Part shown: positions 18,591 through 28,181 of the stretch, piece by piece
How positions within the stretch are numbered: the first letter of the stretch is position 1
Layout of the letters: each line of letters opens with the position of its first letter
Origin: Thalassolituus hydrocarboniclasticus
GTDB lineage: Bacteria > Pseudomonadota > Gammaproteobacteria > Pseudomonadales > Oceanobacteraceae
DNA: 64,000 nt
Assembly: GCF_025345565.1 (NCBI RefSeq)
Contig: NZ_CP054475.1
Location: 1,236,448-1,300,447, forward strand
Direction: 5' to 3'
The notes under the pieces: model-generated
Databases searched by the model: none
Seen by the model: the letters and a program-made list of their open reading frames with translations, nothing else
Told to the model about the DNA's origin: nothing
Made by a program: the position numbers and the translations under genes

Positions 18591-21500
18591 ATGTCACAGG
18601 GCTTTGTACACCTCCGGGTTCACTCCGAATTTTCGCTGTACGACAGCACCATCCGCGTTAAAAAGCTGATTGGTAAAGTCGCGGAGCTGGGTATGCCGGC
18701 GGTCGCGCTGACCGATCAGGCGAATATGTACGCCTTGGTTAAGTTCTACAAAAGCGCCATGGACGCCGGGGTTAAGCCGGTACTGGGCGCTGACCTGTGG
18801 CTGGAAAACCCGGATGACAACACCCAGCCGTTCCGCATCACCGCACTCTGTCTGAACCCCGATGGTTATCTGGGGCTGCGCGAACTGATCTCCCGTGCTT
18901 ACGCCAAAAACCAGCATTACGATAAAGCCATTGTTAAAAAAGAATGGCTGTTCGAGAAAAATGCCGGACTGATTATTTTATCCGGCGGGCGCGACGGCGA
19001 TGTCGGCCAGCGGGTTATTAAAGGCAAAGTATCCGACGCCGAAATTCTGGTGCGCGAATATCTGCAGCACTTTCCCGACCGTTTTTATGTTGAATTACAG
19101 CGTACCGGCCGTCCCGGTGAAGAAGCGGTTATCCGCGCCGGTATCGCTATGTCAGCGCGCTGCGGTGTGCCGCTGGTTGCCACCAATGACGTGCGCTTTT
19201 TAGCCGCCGAGGATTTTGAAGCTCACGAAACCCGTGTTGCTATTGGTCAGGGCTACGCGCTGGAAGATAAACGCCGGCCGCGCGAATATACCGAGCAGCA
19301 GTATTTCCGCAGTGCAGAAGAAATGGCGGAACTGTTTAAGGATATTCCATCGGCCATCGACAATACCGTCGAAATTGCCAAACGCTGTACGGTAGAAGTG
19401 TTACTGGGCAAATACTTCCTGCCGGATTATCCGATTCCGGAAGGTATGAGCGAGGCGGATTTTTTCCGCAAGATTTCTCAGGTCGGTCTGGAAGAACGTC
19501 TGGATATTATTCTGGCCGGGCTGGATAAAAACTCGGAAGAATATGCCGAAAAGCGTAAACCCTATGATGACCGTCTGAATTTCGAGCTGGATATTATTAT
19601 CCAGATGGGGTTCCCCGGTTACTTCCTGATCGTAATGGACTTTATTCAGTGGGCCAAAGACCACGATATTCCGGTCGGTCCGGGCCGTGGTTCCGGTGCC
19701 GGCTCGCTGGTGGCCTACGCTCAGAAAATTACCGACCTCGATCCGCTTGAATACGATCTGCTGTTCGAACGATTTCTGAACCCGGAACGGGTATCCATGC
19801 CCGACTTCGATATCGACTTCTGTATGGAAAACCGTGAGCAGGTCATTGCTTACGTAGCCGACACCTATGGCCGTGAAGCGGTATCGCAGATTGTGACCTT
19901 CGGCACCATGGCGGCAAAAGCGGTGGTGCGCGATGTGGCGCGGGCGCAGGGTAAATCCTTCGGTCTGGCCGATAAATTATCCAAATTAATTCCCGGCGAT
20001 CCGGGTATGACGCTGGAAAAAGCACTGGCGTCGGAAGCTTTGTTAAAAGAGTTCCTCGACGAAGACGAAGAAGCCCAGGAAATCTGGGAAATGGCACTCA
20101 AGCTAGAAGGTATTGCCCGTCAGACCGGTAAGCACGCCGGTGGTGTGGTGATCGCGCCAACCAAATTAACCGATTTTTCGGCCACCGCCTGTGAGCCTGA
20201 CGGCACCGGTCTGGTGACACAATTCGATAAAAACGATGTGGAAGAAGCGGGTCTGGTGAAGTTCGACTTCCTCGGTCTGCGCACCCTGACCATTATCGAC
20301 TGGGCGCTGAAAACCATTAACAGCAAACGCGCCAAAGAAAATCTGCCACCGGTCGATATCAGTCAGATTCCGCTCGACGATGAGCCGTCGTATAAATTAT
20401 TAAAAGCCGCCCAGACCACCGCAGTATTCCAGCTGGAATCGCGCGGCATGAAAGATCTTATCCGCCGCCTGCAGCCGGATAATATCGAAGATATGATCGC
20501 ACTGGTGGCCCTGTTCCGTCCGGGGCCACTGGAATCAGGCATGGTGGACGACTTTATTAACCGTAAACACGGTCGCGCCAAAGTTGCTTACCCGCACCCT
20601 GACTTTGAACACGAAAGCCTGAAAGAAACGCTGGAGCCGACCTACGGCGTTATCGTTTATCAGGAACAGGTAATGCAGATCGCCCAGATCCTGGCCGGTT
20701 ATACCCTCGGCGGCGCGGATATGCTGCGTCGTGCGATGGGTAAGAAAAAGCCGGAAGAAATGGCCAAGCAGCGCGACACCTTCCGTGACGGTGCGGTTTC
20801 GCAGGGCGTTGATCCTGATCTGGCGATGAAAATTTTCGACCTGGTGGAAAAATTCGCCGGTTACGGTTTTAACAAATCGCACTCCGCCGCTTATGCGGTG
20901 GTGTCTTATCAGACACTGTGGTTAAAACAGCATTACCCGGCGCCGTTTATGGCTGCGGTTCTGACTTCCGATATGCAGAACACCGATAAGGTTGTGACCT
21001 TTATCGAAGAATGCCGTGAGATGGAACTGGAGCTGGTACTGCCGGATGTTAACCAGAGCCAGTTTGGTTTTACCGTCAATGATGACGGTGCCATCGTTTA
21101 TGGTCTGGGCGCGGTAAAAGGCGTGGGTGAAGGACCGATTGCGGCCATTATTGCTGCCCGCAGCGAAGGGCCTTTTAAAGATTTATTCGATTTCTGCCAG
21201 CGTGTTGACGGCAAAAAAATTAATAAGCGTGTGCTGGAAGCCCTGGTGCGCTGCGGTGCCTTTGACCGTCTGGAAAGTACAGCACCACGTTCTGTATTAA
21301 TGGCCAGCCTGGAAGATGCGATTAAGAGTGCAGGCCAGACAGCCGCTAACGAAGCGGCCGGTATGATGGATTTATTCGGTGAGGTGCAGGAGGAAGAAGC
21401 CGTTGGTGCCGACCCTTATGAACGTTACCGTCATCTGCGCGACTGGTCTTTGAAAGAACGTCTGCAGGGCGAAAAAGATACGCTGGGCTTATTTGTTACC

Positions 21501-22085
21501 GGCCACCCGTTCGACGAATACGAACACGAAGTGCGTAAACTGGTGCCGAATAAGCTGTCACACCTGCAGGAGGCCAAAGCGCCGCAAAAACTGGCCGGTC
21601 TGGTGGTGGATATGCGCGTGATGAAGAATAAACGCGGCGATAATATGTGCTTTGTTACCCTCGATGACCGCACCGGCCGGGTTGAAGTGGCGCTGTTCTC
21701 GGATATTTATGAACAGGTGCGCGAAGTCGTGGCAAAAGACCGCGTGCTGGTGGTCGAAGCGCTGGTGTCGCACGATGATTATTCCGGCGGTTTAAAAGCT
21801 ACCGGGCGGGCGGCCATGGAAATCAGTCAGGCACGCCTGACCTTTGCCAAAGCGCTGCGTATCCGTGTTGATGGTGAACGTTCGGAAGATGAATTCTGCA
21901 ATGATTTAAAACGCCTGCTGCAGCGTATGGATAACGGTTGCCCGGTAGTGCTGGATTTCCATAACTCGGTAGCGCGCTGTGATATTCAGCTGGGTGACAG
22001 CTGGCGCATTAATCCCAGCGATGAGCAACTGCAGGAGCTGCGTTATGCCTATGGCGATGATGCGGTGGAGTTATTATTTGCCTGA
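18591..22085 (+). CDS. dnaE: DNA polymerase III alpha subunit
   Basis: Catalytic subunit of the replicative polymerase. 1164 residues, close to E. coli DnaE. N-terminal PHP domain (FVHLRVHSEFSLYDSTIRV), palm catalytic aspartates in PDFDIDFCMENRE near residues 403-411, GPGRGSGAGSLVAYAQ, the Pol3 thumb/finger parts, tandem HhH (YGLGAVKGVGEGPI) and a C-terminal OB fold (LAGLVVDMRVMKNKRGDNM). A TACAAT at 18555-18560 is a possible -10. Many neighbouring genomes place dnaE next to accA, but here an EAL gene follows on the other strand. Confidence 0.98.
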   Translation: MSQGFVHLRVHSEFSLYDSTIRVKKLIGKVAELGMPAVALTDQANMYALVKFYKSAMDAGVKPVLGADLWLENPDDNTQPFRITALCLNPDGYLGLRELISRAYAKNQHYDKAIVKKEWLFEKNAGLIILSGGRDGDVGQRVIKGKVSDAEILVREYLQHFPDRFYVELQRTGRPGEEAVIRAGIAMSARCGVPLVATNDVRFLAAEDFEAHETRVAIGQGYALEDKRRPREYTEQQYFRSAEEMAELFKDIPSAIDNTVEIAKRCTVEVLLGKYFLPDYPIPEGMSEADFFRKISQVGLEERLDIILAGLDKNSEEYAEKRKPYDDRLNFELDIIIQMGFPGYFLIVMDFIQWAKDHDIPVGPGRGSGAGSLVAYAQKITDLDPLEYDLLFERFLNPERVSMPDFDIDFCMENREQVIAYVADTYGREAVSQIVTFGTMAAKAVVRDVARAQGKSFGLADKLSKLIPGDPGMTLEKALASEALLKEFLDEDEEAQEIWEMALKLEGIARQTGKHAGGVVIAPTKLTDFSATACEPDGTGLVTQFDKNDVEEAGLVKFDFLGLRTLTIIDWALKTINSKRAKENLPPVDISQIPLDDEPSYKLLKAAQTTAVFQLESRGMKDLIRRLQPDNIEDMIALVALFRPGPLESGMVDDFINRKHGRAKVAYPHPDFEHESLKETLEPTYGVIVYQEQVMQIAQILAGYTLGGADMLRRAMGKKKPEEMAKQRDTFRDGAVSQGVDPDLAMKIFDLVEKFAGYGFNKSHSAAYAVVSYQTLWLKQHYPAPFMAAVLTSDMQNTDKVVTFIEECREMELELVLPDVNQSQFGFTVNDDGAIVYGLGAVKGVGEGPIAAIIAARSEGPFKDLFDFCQRVDGKKINKRVLEALVRCGAFDRLESTAPRSVLMASLEDAIKSAGQTAANEAAGMMDLFGEVQEEEAVGADPYERYRHLRDWSLKERLQGEKDTLGLFVTGHPFDEYEHEVRKLVPNKLSHLQEAKAPQKLAGLVVDMRVMKNKRGDNMCFVTLDDRTGRVEVALFSDIYEQVREVVAKDRVLVVEALVSHDDYSGGLKATGRAAMEISQARLTFAKALRIRVDGERSEDEFCNDLKRLLQRMDNGCPVVLDFHNSVARCDIQLGDSWRINPSDEQLQELRYAYGDDAVELLFA

Positions 22086-22151
22086 ATCGGTGGTGGGGCC
22101 AGCGCAGTTATAAAAGAGACCGCGATTGCCCCCGATTATCCTATTGGCTGA

Positions 22152-22916
22152 TTATGCGGGAAAACTGACGTCAGGCAGGGTTTCAAAGCCCGGTCTGGCA
22201 AACAGGTAGCCCTGCATTAATTCAATACCGGCATCCCGTAACCAGCCATACTCTTCAGCGCTTTCAATCCCTTCTGCCAATGCCGTGATATTCAGCTCGC
22301 GGAACATTGTCAGACAGTTGCGCACAATCGTCTGGCGTGCGTTGCTCTGATGAATATTACGGATTAATTCCATATCGAGCTTAATAATATCGGTATGAAA
22401 ATCTGCCAGCAGATTCAGCCCGGAATAACCGGAGCCAAAATCATCCGTCGCTGTTATAAAACCCAGATCATGGTAATACTCAACGATGCGTTTAATATGA
22501 CTGCTGTCAGAAATTTTTTCGGCTTCAGTGAATTCGAACATGATTTTATCGGTGGGAAAGCCATATTGCCGGGCGGCTTCCAGAGTGGTGCGGATACAGC
22601 GCTCGGGCTGATAAACCGCATTGGGTAAAAAATTGATGCTCAGCATGGAATCGATACCCAGCCTGGCCGCCAGAGCGATAGCCTTGATGCGGCAGAGCTG
22701 GTCAAAGATATAACGATTTTCATCATTAATACGTGAGATCACCGAATAAGCGGATTCGTTGTTCAGCCCGCGCACCAGAGCTTCATAACCAAAAATACTC
22801 TGTGTGCTGCAATTCACAATGGGCTGAAATGCCATGGTGAAATCAAAACCCAGAGTGCCGGCATCAGCGCACTGACTACAGAGTAATCGCTCACAGTCTG
22901 CGGTTTTATCGGTCAT
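22152..22916 (-). CDS. EAL-domain cyclic-di-GMP phosphodiesterase
   Basis: 254 residues from the ATG at 22916, with AGGAAACAG upstream. A stand-alone EAL domain that should cleave c-di-GMP to pGpG. Catalytic signatures are kept: YEALVRG (the EAL motif), SINFLPN, FEFTEAE, ATDDFGSGYSGL, IKLDMELI, ALAEGIES and the Gln in LMQGYLFARP. The N-terminal ~25 residues hold a cysteine cluster (CERLLCSQCADAG) that might bind a metal. No sensory domain or membrane helix is seen, so activity is probably set by expression or a partner. Confidence 0.88.
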   Translation of the reverse strand: MTDKTADCERLLCSQCADAGTLGFDFTMAFQPIVNCSTQSIFGYEALVRGLNNESAYSVISRINDENRYIFDQLCRIKAIALAARLGIDSMLSINFLPNAVYQPERCIRTTLEAARQYGFPTDKIMFEFTEAEKISDSSHIKRIVEYYHDLGFITATDDFGSGYSGLNLLADFHTDIIKLDMELIRNIHQSNARQTIVRNCLTMFRELNITALAEGIESAEEYGWLRDAGIELMQGYLFARPGFETLPDVSFPA

Positions 22917-23045
22917 CGCTGTTTCCTGCACTCTGATTAATCTGTTAAGACTAGTCAGCAGATGGCATTGCCGCAATGCATAACGCGCTGGTCTTGGCCG
23001 TACAGGGTGCCTACAATCCGTCCTTTATATAACCGAAATCCTGTT

Positions 23046-24437
23046 ATGCCTGATGCATTATTGAGCACCCTTGATAAGGCCATCGCATCGTTGTCCGGGC
23101 GCTCCGGACGGCTTGTGGTTGCTTACAGTGGCGGGCTGGACTCCACCGTGTTGCTGCATCTGTTGGCACAGAACGCAGCGCTCAAAAACCGGTTGCTGGC
23201 GCTGCATGTGCACCATGGCTTATCGGCTAATGCGGATACCTGGGCGGCCCACTGCGGGCAGCAGTGTGCGCAATTACAGGTTCCTTTCGTCTGCGAGCGG
23301 GTGGTGGTCAATAATCATGGCGCCGGTATTGAGCAGGCGGCCCGTGAGGCCCGCTATCAGGCCTTCGCCGCTCACTGTTTGCCCGGTGACACGCTGCTGC
23401 TGGCCCATCATGCTGATGATCAGGCTGAAACCTTTTTTATGCGTCTGTTGCGCGGCAGTGGCCTGACCGGTCTGGCGGCGATGGCTGCCGTGCGTGAGCT
23501 GCAGCCTGACTCTGACATTCTGCTGCTACGGCCTTTATTAAGCACCCGCCGCGCACAGCTGGAAGACTATGCCGCAGTACAGCAGCTGAGCTGGGTTGAA
23601 GATGAATCCAACGGTGATGAACGTTTTGAGCGCAACTGGTGGCGGCAGACGCTGCTGCCGCAGATTTTTGCCCGTCTGCCGGGAAGAGAGTCCGCGCTGC
23701 AGCGTTCCATTGCACAACTGCAGCAGGATCAGCAGCTGTTGGCGGAATTGCTGCAGCCGGCGGTCGAAGCCTGTTTGCGCCCCTGCCGCTGGCCTTCTGC
23801 AGCGCCACTTTCCTGTTCAATTATTGAATTACTGGCTGCACCGGCGCATCACCGGCCTTATCTGTTACGCGGCTGGCTGGCTCGCTGTGGCCTGAACACT
23901 GGTATGCCGGGTGCTGACTTTTTGCAACGGATCGAACAGGAAGTGATTGCCGCCGCTCCGGATCGCCAGCCCCAACTGCAGCTCGGCGATTTAACCATAC
24001 GTCGTTTCCAGCAGCAGTTGTATCTGGTGGCTGAAATGCCGCCGTTCAGTGCTGAACCCTGTGATGTGGTTATCGCACACGACAGCCATATTCCATGGTA
24101 TGACGGTGCGCTGGTTGCAGCGCCTGCGCCAGAGTGCGGCGGAAGCGTGCTGCTGCAGCCTGGAAACTACCGCCTGGTCGCGGCAAATGCCTGTCAGGGA
24201 ATGACGCTGAAAATAGCCGGCAGGCCACGTAAAACGCTGAAGCATCTCTGGCAGGAGGCTGGCGTTCCTCCCTGGCTGCGGGAATGCTGGCCCGCTTTAT
24301 TACGTGACGGCGAACTGTGCGCTTTGCCTGGCCTGTGTGTGGCTGAAAAGGCATCAGCAGTGGCCGGGCAGGAGCCGGACAGTGGCGTTTTCCTGCACTG
24401 GCAGGGAATTTTTCAGGCCGGACATGATCTTACTTAA
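23046..24437 (+). CDS. tilS: tRNA(Ile)-lysidine synthase
   Basis: Converts C34 of tRNA-Ile(CAU) to lysidine with ATP and lysine, changing its identity from Met to Ile. 463 residues from the ATG at 23046 (MPDALLSTLDKAI); the frame is open upstream but without homologous sequence. PP-loop SGGLDSTVLLHLL, then HVHHGLSANAD and LLAHHADDQAETFFMRLLRGSG; the C-terminal substrate-binding domain is visible up to RDGELCALPGLCVAE. The gene is often near dnaE, as here. Confidence 0.94.
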   Translation: MPDALLSTLDKAIASLSGRSGRLVVAYSGGLDSTVLLHLLAQNAALKNRLLALHVHHGLSANADTWAAHCGQQCAQLQVPFVCERVVVNNHGAGIEQAAREARYQAFAAHCLPGDTLLLAHHADDQAETFFMRLLRGSGLTGLAAMAAVRELQPDSDILLLRPLLSTRRAQLEDYAAVQQLSWVEDESNGDERFERNWWRQTLLPQIFARLPGRESALQRSIAQLQQDQQLLAELLQPAVEACLRPCRWPSAAPLSCSIIELLAAPAHHRPYLLRGWLARCGLNTGMPGADFLQRIEQEVIAAAPDRQPQLQLGDLTIRRFQQQLYLVAEMPPFSAEPCDVVIAHDSHIPWYDGALVAAPAPECGGSVLLQPGNYRLVAANACQGMTLKIAGRPRKTLKHLWQEAGVPPWLRECWPALLRDGELCALPGLCVAEKASAVAGQEPDSGVFLHWQGIFQAGHDLT

Positions 24438-24538
24438 CTGGTTCTGCCGCAATAAGCGCTACAATCTCTGCATCCGCCCGGGTCTGAGCAGGTTCTTATC
24501 ACCGAGCGGTTCAGGATTATTAGACTGCAGGAGCATTT

Positions 24539-24979
24539 TTGGTTTTTATGCGTTATCCGATTGTGTTTGCAACCCTGGTGACCGGTTTGGTTCTGGTCAC
24601 ACTGAATGGGTCCGATAACCGTATTCTGCGTGGCAGTAAAAGCGCGTCGCAGGCGCTGCAATCCGAGCTGGGTACTGTCCGGCCGGATACTGTCATAAGC
24701 GAAAATACGGGCCCGGATGCTGTAACCAGAAAAGCAGATTCGTCTGACGCAGGACAAACGCCAATTCATCTGAACCTTAAATTACCGGATATCGACTGGG
24801 AAGATGAGGTTTATGGTAATCCTGAAACCTTTCCCAATGTGTTCGGAAAATCACGCAGGGAGTCTGTACTTAACTGGTCCGGACGGTTGCATATTGATGA
24901 ATCAGAAGAGGCAAAAGCCAAACCTCTGAATGAAACCATCCTCGGGGCTGAAGTTGAGCTGCAACTTAAACTGCCCTGA
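24539..24979 (+). CDS. Hypothetical membrane-anchored protein
   Basis: A 146-residue protein if the TTG at 24539 is used, 143 from the ATG at 24548. AGGAG at 24529-24533 is 5 bases from the TTG but 15 from the ATG, so the TTG may be the real start. One N-terminal hydrophobic segment (YPIVFATLVTGLVLVTL) acts as signal or anchor. The remainder is acidic and without recognised domain; WEDEVYGNPETFPNVFGKS stands out. It may be a small periplasmic protein; no function is suggested. Confidence 0.6.
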   Translation: MVFMRYPIVFATLVTGLVLVTLNGSDNRILRGSKSASQALQSELGTVRPDTVISENTGPDAVTRKADSSDAGQTPIHLNLKLPDIDWEDEVYGNPETFPNVFGKSRRESVLNWSGRLHIDESEEAKAKPLNETILGAEVELQLKLP

Positions 24980-25110
24980 TCTGTATCCGTGCGTGTACCT
25001 TGGGGATACCTGTTTCTTTTTGTTCGATAGTGCCAGATTTGGCCGGCCGCTTTTTAAAACAAACAAGGCCTGCTAAAGTCCGCCCATAAAAAATATAAAG
25101 AGGTTTTGTG

Positions 25111-25845
25111 ATGCGTATTACGCTGTATCAATTCCCGATCTCTCACTACTGTGAAAAAATCCGCTGGGCGCTGGACTACAAAGGTATTCCCTATAAAACG
25201 GTGAACCTTTTACCAGGACGCCACATGGTGTTGATAAAAAAACTCAGTGGCCAGACATCGGTACCGGTGTTAAAACATGGTAAACATGTAGTGCATGGTT
25301 CGTCGGCAATTCTGGATTATCTTGATCAGGCTTTTCCGCAAAAACCGCTGTTGCCAAAAAATCCTGAGCTGCGTGCGCAGGCACTGGATTGGGAGCGTCG
25401 TCTGGATGCCGAAGCCGGACCGGATGTCCGCCTCTGGAGTTATCATCATTTACTGCAGCAGCCTGCGCAGGTCATTCCTTTGCTGGGTGCACGTAAACCG
25501 TTCTTTTATCGCTGGCTGTTGCGCTCAGTTTTCCCCAAGCTGGAATACACAATGCGCCGCTGGATGAAAATCACACCGGATAATGCCACAAGTGCGCAAC
25601 AGCGAATGGAAAGTGTATTAACCGATTTGCGTCTGGCCTACAGCCAGTCGCATTTTCTGGTTGGTGAGCATTTCACCCGTGCCGACCTGACCGCCTGTGC
25701 TTTGTTCGCACCATTATTTCAGCCATTTCAGTATCCGGTTCCCTGGCCTGGGGTTGAGTCTTCCCCGGTGCCGATGCGTGAGTGGATTGAGCAGCATCAG
25801 GATATTATTGAGCCACTGCGGTTGCGTTATGCTCAATATCGCTGA
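25111..25845 (+). CDS. Glutathione S-transferase family protein
   Basis: 244 residues from the ATG at 25111, with AGAGG 7 bases ahead. N-terminal thioredoxin-like GST domain (ITLYQFPISHYCEKIRWALDY, with the cis-Pro segment TSVPVLKHG and the GSSAILDYLD glutathione site), C-terminal all-helical domain with HFTRADLTACALFAP. The SxxCxK form resembles thiol-transfer or dehalogenase-type GSTs rather than Tyr-type. Substrate unknown. Confidence 0.85.
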   Translation: MRITLYQFPISHYCEKIRWALDYKGIPYKTVNLLPGRHMVLIKKLSGQTSVPVLKHGKHVVHGSSAILDYLDQAFPQKPLLPKNPELRAQALDWERRLDAEAGPDVRLWSYHHLLQQPAQVIPLLGARKPFFYRWLLRSVFPKLEYTMRRWMKITPDNATSAQQRMESVLTDLRLAYSQSHFLVGEHFTRADLTACALFAPLFQPFQYPVPWPGVESSPVPMREWIEQHQDIIEPLRLRYAQYR

Positions 25846-25870
25846 TGTCTGACAGTAAACGGATTCAATA

Positions 25871-25900
25871 AAAAATGCCCGGTGAATACCGGGCATTTTT
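25871..25900. terminator. Bidirectional intrinsic terminator
   Basis: AAAAATGCCCGGT-GAAT-ACCGGGCATTTTT, 13-bp perfect stem, between the convergent GST and nhaD genes. Confidence 0.93.
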
Positions 25901-25921
25901 TATACAGCCTGCAACCGCACT

Positions 25922-27175
25922 TTAAAGCACATAGTGACCCAACAGCAGTACGCTGCCATAGCCGGCGCTGTAGGCGATAATCAGAGCCATAAAAAACTTC
26001 AGGTAGCTGCCGAAGGTCAGTTCATTGATTTTGCTCATGGCCACAATACCAGCGGCGGAGCCGATAATCAGTAATGAACCGCCGACACCAACGGCATAGG
26101 TTAATGCCATCCATTCCTGCAGGCTCATGGTGACATCGGCTTTCAGCAGAGCGGCCGTCAGCGGAACGTTATCAATCACTGCTGACAGCAGTCCCATCAG
26201 GTAATTAGCAGCCCAGGCTGGCATATGCTGGTACAGCGCGACAAAGCTGTCGAGGGCGTGAATTTCTTTCAGCGAGCCGACAATCAGCAGGATACCGAGG
26301 AAGAACAGCAAGGTATCAAACTCGATCTGGCGGATGTAATTCAGAATCGGATGATTTTCGGTATCTTCGCCGTAAGCACGGGCCACCAGAAACATGACCG
26401 ACAGACCGGTCAGAAAACTCAGTACGGGCGGAATATCAAACACTACGTTGCCGGCAATAGTGGCGAGAATCGTGAGGATAAAAATAGCGGCAATAGCCAG
26501 ATCCACCTGAGCCAGGTCGTTTTCTTTATGCTGAATCATGGCATGGTCACGTAATGACCAGGACAGCATGGTGGTGAGCAGCAATACCGCGGTCAGAGCT
26601 GGCAGTGATAACAGCAGTAAATTGGTAATGCTGACTTTACCGGCAAGGAAAATCATCAGCGTGGTGACGTCACCGGTAATCATGGCAACACCGCCGGAGT
26701 TAACGGCAAAGACCACGACGGTGGCAAAACGCAGGGTTTTAGCGGCGGATAAATTCAGCGATAAGATCAGGGCAACAGAAATTAACGTCGCCGTAATGTT
26801 GTCGGCCAGAGAGGAGAAGACAAAGCTGAACAGGCCGGTCATCAGCAGCAGCTTGCGTTCCGATATCTGACTGGGCAGAAAGCGGTAAATCAGACTTTCA
26901 ATCAGCCCTTTTTTGTTGAGATAGGCAACAAAGGTCATCGCGGCCAGCAGGAACAGCCAGAGGCTGGCAATTTCTCCGATATTTTCCTGCAATCCTTCCT
27001 GGACCAGCTCGTGGGTATGGGTATCTGGGGAAAACGCAAACAGCAGAATCCAGGACAGTGCACCTAAAAACAGCACAACCTGAGCTTTGTTTACGTGGAT
27101 AACTTCTTCAAGTACAACGGCGAGCAGGCCAATAATGGCCAGGATGATCAGCAGGTAGGGTAAAAAATCGGGCAT
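25922..27175 (-). CDS. nhaD: Na+/H+ antiporter NhaD type
   Basis: An inner-membrane sodium/proton exchanger of the ion-transporter superfamily, described from Vibrio and halophiles. 417 residues from the ATG at 27175 (MPDFLPYLLIILAI), with GAGG 7 bases upstream. About a dozen hydrophobic segments; typical stretches are [39 protein letters not shown] and LLSAVIDNVPLTAALL. Likely works in sodium export and pH control in salt water. Transcribed alone. Confidence 0.88.
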   Translation of the reverse strand: MPDFLPYLLIILAIIGLLAVVLEEVIHVNKAQVVLFLGALSWILLFAFSPDTHTHELVQEGLQENIGEIASLWLFLLAAMTFVAYLNKKGLIESLIYRFLPSQISERKLLLMTGLFSFVFSSLADNITATLISVALILSLNLSAAKTLRFATVVVFAVNSGGVAMITGDVTTLMIFLAGKVSITNLLLLSLPALTAVLLLTTMLSWSLRDHAMIQHKENDLAQVDLAIAAIFILTILATIAGNVVFDIPPVLSFLTGLSVMFLVARAYGEDTENHPILNYIRQIEFDTLLFFLGILLIVGSLKEIHALDSFVALYQHMPAWAANYLMGLLSAVIDNVPLTAALLKADVTMSLQEWMALTYAVGVGGSLLIIGSAAGIVAMSKINELTFGSYLKFFMALIIAYSAGYGSVLLLGHYVL

Positions 27176-27424
27176 CAGGCAACCTCGTTGTCGTCCGGAC
27201 GGAGTATCCGGAAGGGAAAGACATGGGTCATAAAGCGCAGGCATTGTAGGACTGTAAAAGAAGGCTGCAAAGCGCTTTTTTACCGCCGGATTAAGACCTT
27301 AGCCGGGCGATGCCTGTGGTCCCCGGCATCGCGCGGCTGCAGGCTCTGGTGCAGAAGCGGATCAGACTGTTGCAATTGACAACGCTATGTCGCGACAGAA
27401 ATTAAGCAGTCCCTCTTGGGTGCT

Positions 27425-28072
27425 TCAGTATTCTTTCCAGTCGCCGCCATCGTGCATGGCGTCGTTCCACTCACACAGCAGTTCGGACAGGGCATGCGCC
27501 TGATGATGCAGGGCGTGCAATTCTTCCAGGGTGTTTTTTTCACCGCTGTAGAGCGGCAGGGTACGCAGCTTGCTGACCAGCGGGTGATCGGGCAGCTGCA
27601 TTTTATTGCGCTCCAGATTCCAGCGGATATTGTTGGTCAGCATGCGGAAGAAACTGATTTTGGTGCGCAGCGTAAACAGGGTGAAATCATCCAGGTCGCT
27701 GAAGTGCTGGTAATCAATACCGGCCAGCAGGGCTGTGCGGCCATTCACTTTAATGGAGGCTGAGCGTTTGAAGTTCAGCACCATGGCCATCACGCCGAAC
27801 ATTTCACCGGCATTGATTTCGTTGATCACTTCACCGCTGTCATCATCGGCCAGAACAGCCAGCTGACCCTTGAGCAGGAAATACAGTACGTTGGCGTCAT
27901 CACCGTGATGCAGAATGATTTCATCCTGATCGGCAGTTACAAACTGAGTGACACTCATCAATAATTCAAACTGACTCGGGTCACTGTGAATCAGATCCTT
28001 GAAGAAGGTAACGCCATTGACAATGCGTTGCAGAGTGTCGATGGGATACTCTTCGCGGGTGATACGACGCAT
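27425..28072 (-). CDS. Cyclic nucleotide-binding domain protein without DNA-binding domain
   Basis: 215 residues from the ATG at 28072, after GGAG. A cNMP-binding beta-roll (about residues 25-130: ILHHGDDANVLYFLLKGQLAVLADD, EINAGEMFGVMAMVLNFKRSASI) is followed by a helical tail (LTNNIRWNLERNKM...). No helix-turn-helix is visible, unlike Crp/Fnr regulators. The arginine-containing phosphate-binding cassette is only partly kept (FKRSASI). It lies 109 bp downstream of the methionine aminopeptidase gene. Function unknown; possibly a cNMP-responsive effector. Confidence 0.78.
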   Translation of the reverse strand: MRRITREEYPIDTLQRIVNGVTFFKDLIHSDPSQFELLMSVTQFVTADQDEIILHHGDDANVLYFLLKGQLAVLADDDSGEVINEINAGEMFGVMAMVLNFKRSASIKVNGRTALLAGIDYQHFSDLDDFTLFTLRTKISFFRMLTNNIRWNLERNKMQLPDHPLVSKLRTLPLYSGEKNTLEELHALHHQAHALSELLCEWNDAMHDGGDWKEY

Positions 28073-28181
28073 GTTTGCTCCATAACTGCCAGGAATGTCT
28101 GTGGCGCAATATAGCATGCCCGCCGTGTGAATAAAGGCTAAACCACGGCCGGACATGACCGGTGTCAGTTCAGGGCAGCCT

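Noticed and set aside
27300..27340. Hairpin CGATGCC...GGCATCG between nhaD and the cNMP-binding gene.
   Set aside because: No T-run on either strand; not called as a terminator.
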